A stretch of 64,000 bases of DNA, taken from contig NZ_CP022464.2 in assembly GCF_002234575.2 (NCBI RefSeq), forward strand, positions 2,976,001 through 3,040,000, given 5' to 3'. Position numbers and translations under genes: made by a program. Under the pieces are notes generated by a model. The model was not told where the DNA came from, searched no databases, and worked only from the letters and a program-made list of their open reading frames with translations. This DNA comes from Enterocloster bolteae. Its GTDB lineage: Bacteria; Bacillota; Clostridia; Lachnospirales; Lachnospiraceae. Shown piece by piece: positions 61,907 to 64,000 of this stretch (positions are counted from its first letter, which is position 1; each line of letters starts with the position of its first letter).

Positions 61907-62854
61907 TCAGCACAGGGATACATAAAATATAAGACAGGACAGCGCGCTGTGGAGCATTTTCCACAGCATATAATGCCGGATGGACAATCCGGCATTTTTT
62001 AATACGCTTTTTGTCTGAAATATGCCTGAAAATCCGCCGAAGGCAGCGGAGCCAATGATAAGTAGGGCTCCCATACTTCCGGGCACGGAGGATGCTATCA
62101 TCTGGATGCCGGTGGTGATTTCCACACTTCCCAACAGGGCCGGGCGGAGCAGGGGAGGCATCTGAAACGGAAACACGGTCAGATACAGAGCCAGGATAGA
62201 GAACAGCATGATATAACCGCCTATTTTGACCATGGTTTCAAAACAGCTCATCATGTGAGTGTCAAAGGAAAAGCAGGCTGTTTTTTCCGGTGCTGCCTGT
62301 GCCGCCAAAGGGCATGCTTCCTCACGGGTCTGCCGGTTGTAATGATAGCAGCATCTGGCTAATATGGAGATGGGGAGTATGGGAAGATACAGGGCTGCCA
62401 GGACAGCCCACAGCGGGCAGGGGGATGCCATGGAGGGAATCAGGGCAATCTGGGCCATTACATATCCCAGCACAAACATGGGACTGGGATGATTGCTGAT
62501 GGCCAGCAGGTATTTTCCCTCCTGAACAGAGAGTCTGCCCTGGTCTAAAAAGTCGCTGGTGGTCTTGGCACCCATGGGATAACCGCATAACAGCCCGCTC
62601 ATCAGGCAGAAGCTGCCCTGGTCTGACAGGGACAGGATGCCTGAGAGGATGGGTTTAAAGGGTCCTGTGAGGATATGGATGGCATCCATGGCCACGATGA
62701 CGCCGGAGCATATCATGAAGGGAAGGAGCGTGGGAAGGACTACATTTCCCCAAAGTACAAGACCCTGCCTGGCACCTTCCAGTGCAAGTCCGGGGTTGAA
62801 TAACAGCATAAGCAGACAGAGGACAGACAGAACGCCTCCTATGGATTTTTTCAT
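61907..62854 (-). CDS. YlbJ-like sporulation integral membrane protein
   Basis: The 315-residue polytopic protein has nucleoside-recognition/gate-like segments: GLVLWGNVVLPTLLPFMICS, CGYPMGAKTTSDFLDQGRL and the later LLRPALLGSVEITTGIQ repeat. It is shorter than Bacillus YlbJ (about 400). The start at 62854 follows a weak CAGGTG; upstream in-frame codons reach into the divergent M23 gene. A plus-strand terminator lies within its 3' part. Confidence 0.8.
   Translation of the reverse strand: MKKSIGGVLSVLCLLMLLFNPGLALEGARQGLVLWGNVVLPTLLPFMICSGVIVAMDAIHILTGPFKPILSGILSLSDQGSFCLMSGLLCGYPMGAKTTSDFLDQGRLSVQEGKYLLAISNHPSPMFVLGYVMAQIALIPSMASPCPLWAVLAALYLPILPISILARCCYHYNRQTREEACPLAAQAAPEKTACFSFDTHMMSCFETMVKIGGYIMLFSILALYLTVFPFQMPPLLRPALLGSVEITTGIQMIASSVPGSMGALLIIGSAAFGGFSGIFQTKSVLKNAGLSIRHYMLWKMLHSALSCLIFYVSLC
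61946..62000 (+). terminator. Tandem hairpins terminating the rsmD-coaD unit, inside the ylbJ-like gene
   Basis: GCTGTGGA (61946-61953) pairs with TCCACAGC (61960-61967). AATGCCGGAT (61972-61981) then pairs with ATCCGGCATT (61987-61996), followed by a T-run. Both lie antisense within the convergent ylbJ-like coding region. Confidence 0.8.
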
Positions 62855-62906
62855 ACGCACCTGAATACAATGGTTTATACAAATATATTGTAAAGGGTGG
62901 CGGGCT

Positions 62907-63770
62907 ATGCCTTTGATTCTTATTTTGCTGCTGGCGGTATTCCAGTGTTCCATTACCAATTATCTGATTGCGAATCCGGATTATTACCAGCTGGGGCCGT
63001 ATTCCTGGGAGAGCGATGATTTCAGGGCCATGAGTCTGGGAGATGCGGTGGCAGGGCTTGACAACCTGGATCCGGACATGGTTGCCACCCTGATGGTGGA
63101 ACATGATTATGACCTTACAGGCATTAAGGACACCAGATATAATAACAGGCTGCTGGCTGCGGCCAGGCCTGCGGACTACCGAAAGCTGAAACATGCATAT
63201 GAGACCGTCCTGGGGGATTTAGAGTACTTTCCAATTCCAGAGAGCCGGAATAAGGACACGCCGGAGGTGGCGTTTGAGAACGGCTGGATGGACGGGCGGG
63301 GATATGTAAGCGGCGGGGAGAACGGCGGAGGGGACAACAGCAGAGAGAACGGTGGCCGGAAAAACAGCCCAAAACGCCGCCATGAAGGCTGCGATATCAT
63401 GGGCTCAAAAATGCCGCCCGGATATTATCCTGTTGTCAGCATGACGGACGGAATCATTGAAAAAATAGGGTGGCTGGAAATGGGGGGATGGCGCATAGGC
63501 GTGCGGGCTCCCGGGGGAGCCTACCTGTACTATGCGCACCTCTATAGCTATGCCGGAGACTTTAAGGAAGGAGACAGGGTAAAGGCAGGGGAGCTGATCG
63601 GATACATGGGGGATACGGGATACGGAAAGACAGAGGGAACCAGGGGGAACTTTGATGTTCATCTCCATGTGGGGATTTATATTAAGACGGACCACAATGA
63701 GGAAATGAGCGTGAATCCTTACTGGATTCTCAAATGGCTGGAAAAGAAGCGGCTGGTGTTTACATATTAG
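62907..63770 (+). CDS. M23-family (LytM-like) metallopeptidase, membrane-anchored
   Basis: The 287-residue protein has an N-terminal signal anchor (about residues 2-20). A low-complexity Gly/Asn/Glu-rich linker (about 130-152) is followed by a zinc peptidase domain with HEGCDIMG (first ligands) and FDVHLHVGIY (HLH motif). It probably cuts peptidoglycan cross-links. It is divergent from the ylbJ-like gene by 52 bases and overlaps the next gene by 11. A role in spore formation is possible but not shown. Confidence 0.9.
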   Translation: MPLILILLLAVFQCSITNYLIANPDYYQLGPYSWESDDFRAMSLGDAVAGLDNLDPDMVATLMVEHDYDLTGIKDTRYNNRLLAAARPADYRKLKHAYETVLGDLEYFPIPESRNKDTPEVAFENGWMDGRGYVSGGENGGGDNSRENGGRKNSPKRRHEGCDIMGSKMPPGYYPVVSMTDGIIEKIGWLEMGGWRIGVRAPGGAYLYYAHLYSYAGDFKEGDRVKAGELIGYMGDTGYGKTEGTRGNFDVHLHVGIYIKTDHNEEMSVNPYWILKWLEKKRLVFTY

Positions 63771-64000
63771 GGCTGCTGGCGCGGTACTGGTTGGGGGTCA
63801 CTCCGGTTATTTTCTTGAACAGGGTGCAGAAATATTTGGCATCCTGATACCCTACCTGGACACAGATCATGTTGATTTTCATGTTTGTATCCTGGAGCAG
63901 GCTTTTGGCGCGCTCCATGCGGTAGGAGGTCAGATAATCCACAAAAGAGCGGGACATCTCCTTCATGAATAACCGGCTCAGATACTGGGGGGTGATGTTG
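63760..64000 (-). CDS. AraC-type regulator, C-terminal part (cut by window edge)
   Basis: The visible 80 residues hold the second half of an AraC DNA-binding domain: ITPQYLSRLFMKEMSRSFVD, then IEMAKSLL-type helices and GYQDAKYFCTLFKKITGVTP. The upstream part runs off the right edge, so any sensor or receiver domain is unseen. Its 3' end overlaps the M23 gene by 11 bases. Confidence 0.9.
   Translation of the reverse strand, partial: NITPQYLSRLFMKEMSRSFVDYLTSYRMERAKSLLQDTNMKINMICVQVGYQDAKYFCTLFKKITGVTPNQYRASSPNM

Noticed and set aside
1..64000. tRNA, rRNA, CRISPR, insertion sequence or prophage
   Set aside because: Reading the intergenic regions showed no cloverleaf, regularly spaced repeats, transposase or phage genes. 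A covariance-model search would settle small RNAs.

Overview
The window looks like a chromosomal segment of a spore-forming, roughly 50% GC Lachnospiraceae bacterium. The Enterocloster / Clostridium clostridioforme group is the best guess, inferred from gene content and protein style rather than from any search. Sporulation genes are present (spoIVA, a gerW/ytfJ-type gene, an alpha/beta SASP, a ylbJ-like gene). The ribosomal, tRNA-modification and lipid genes are Firmicute-like. Most starts follow a strong AGGAGG-type site, and several use TTG or GTG. I see no tRNA, rRNA, CRISPR array, prophage or insertion sequence. The window is mostly core genome, with regulatory islands and several unassigned genes.

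Layout. 1-1.5 kb: 5' part of hcp (hybrid cluster protein), divergent from a Crp/Fnr-type regulator, with nested palindromes between them. 1.6-3.2 kb: a small conserved-looking gene translationally coupled to a Y-family DNA polymerase, behind a promoter whose spacer holds a LexA-type box. 3.2-5.6 kb: two divergent AraC-type regulators and an XRE/membrane-protein pair with a structured leader. 5.7-7.5 kb: a YfcC-type transporter. 7.7-12.9 kb: miaB-mutS-trmD. 13.2-19.5 kb: a CorC/HlyC-type membrane protein, rplS, then lepB-rbgA-rnhB-yraN-pgeF and a SUFU-like gene. 19.6-20.8 kb: an unusual PRPP-synthetase relative on the minus strand. 21.1-24.4 kb: DUF6472-der-plsY-gpsA. 24.5-29.4 kb: a complete branched-chain amino acid ABC transporter (livJ-HMGF).

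29.6-34.6 kb: spoIVA behind a sigma-E-like promoter, a beta-CASP nuclease, rnhA and a secreted LprI-like protein. 34.7-40 kb: alaS, rpsU and, on the minus strand, rqcH. 40-45.2 kb: yicC-gmk-rpoZ-rimO-pgsA-cinA. 45.2-48.8 kb: three unassigned or DUF genes, gerW and a 45-residue membrane peptide. 49-52.8 kb: rpmB (minus strand), a Gls24/FakA-type pair and two membrane proteins. 52.9-57.6 kb: two ROK-family genes, recG and a nitroreductase. 57.8-64 kb: a SASP gene, an alpha/beta hydrolase, an AIM24-family gene, rsmD-coaD plus a coiled-coil gene, a ylbJ-like gene, an M23 peptidase and the 3' part of another AraC-type regulator.

The genes group by theme. Translation and RNA quality: miaB, trmD, rplS, rbgA, der, alaS, rpsU, rqcH, rimO, rpmB, rsmD and the RNases. 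DNA repair: the SOS-type polymerase pair, mutS, recG and the RNase H genes. Envelope lipids: plsY, gpsA, pgsA and fakA. Spore formation. The most unusual items are the LexA-boxed small-ORF/polymerase pair, the 91-bp palindrome after rpsU, the 30-bp in-frame repeat in the DUF2953 gene, the unassigned operon upstream of gerW, the extended TrmD, and a terminator lying antisense inside the ylbJ-like gene.
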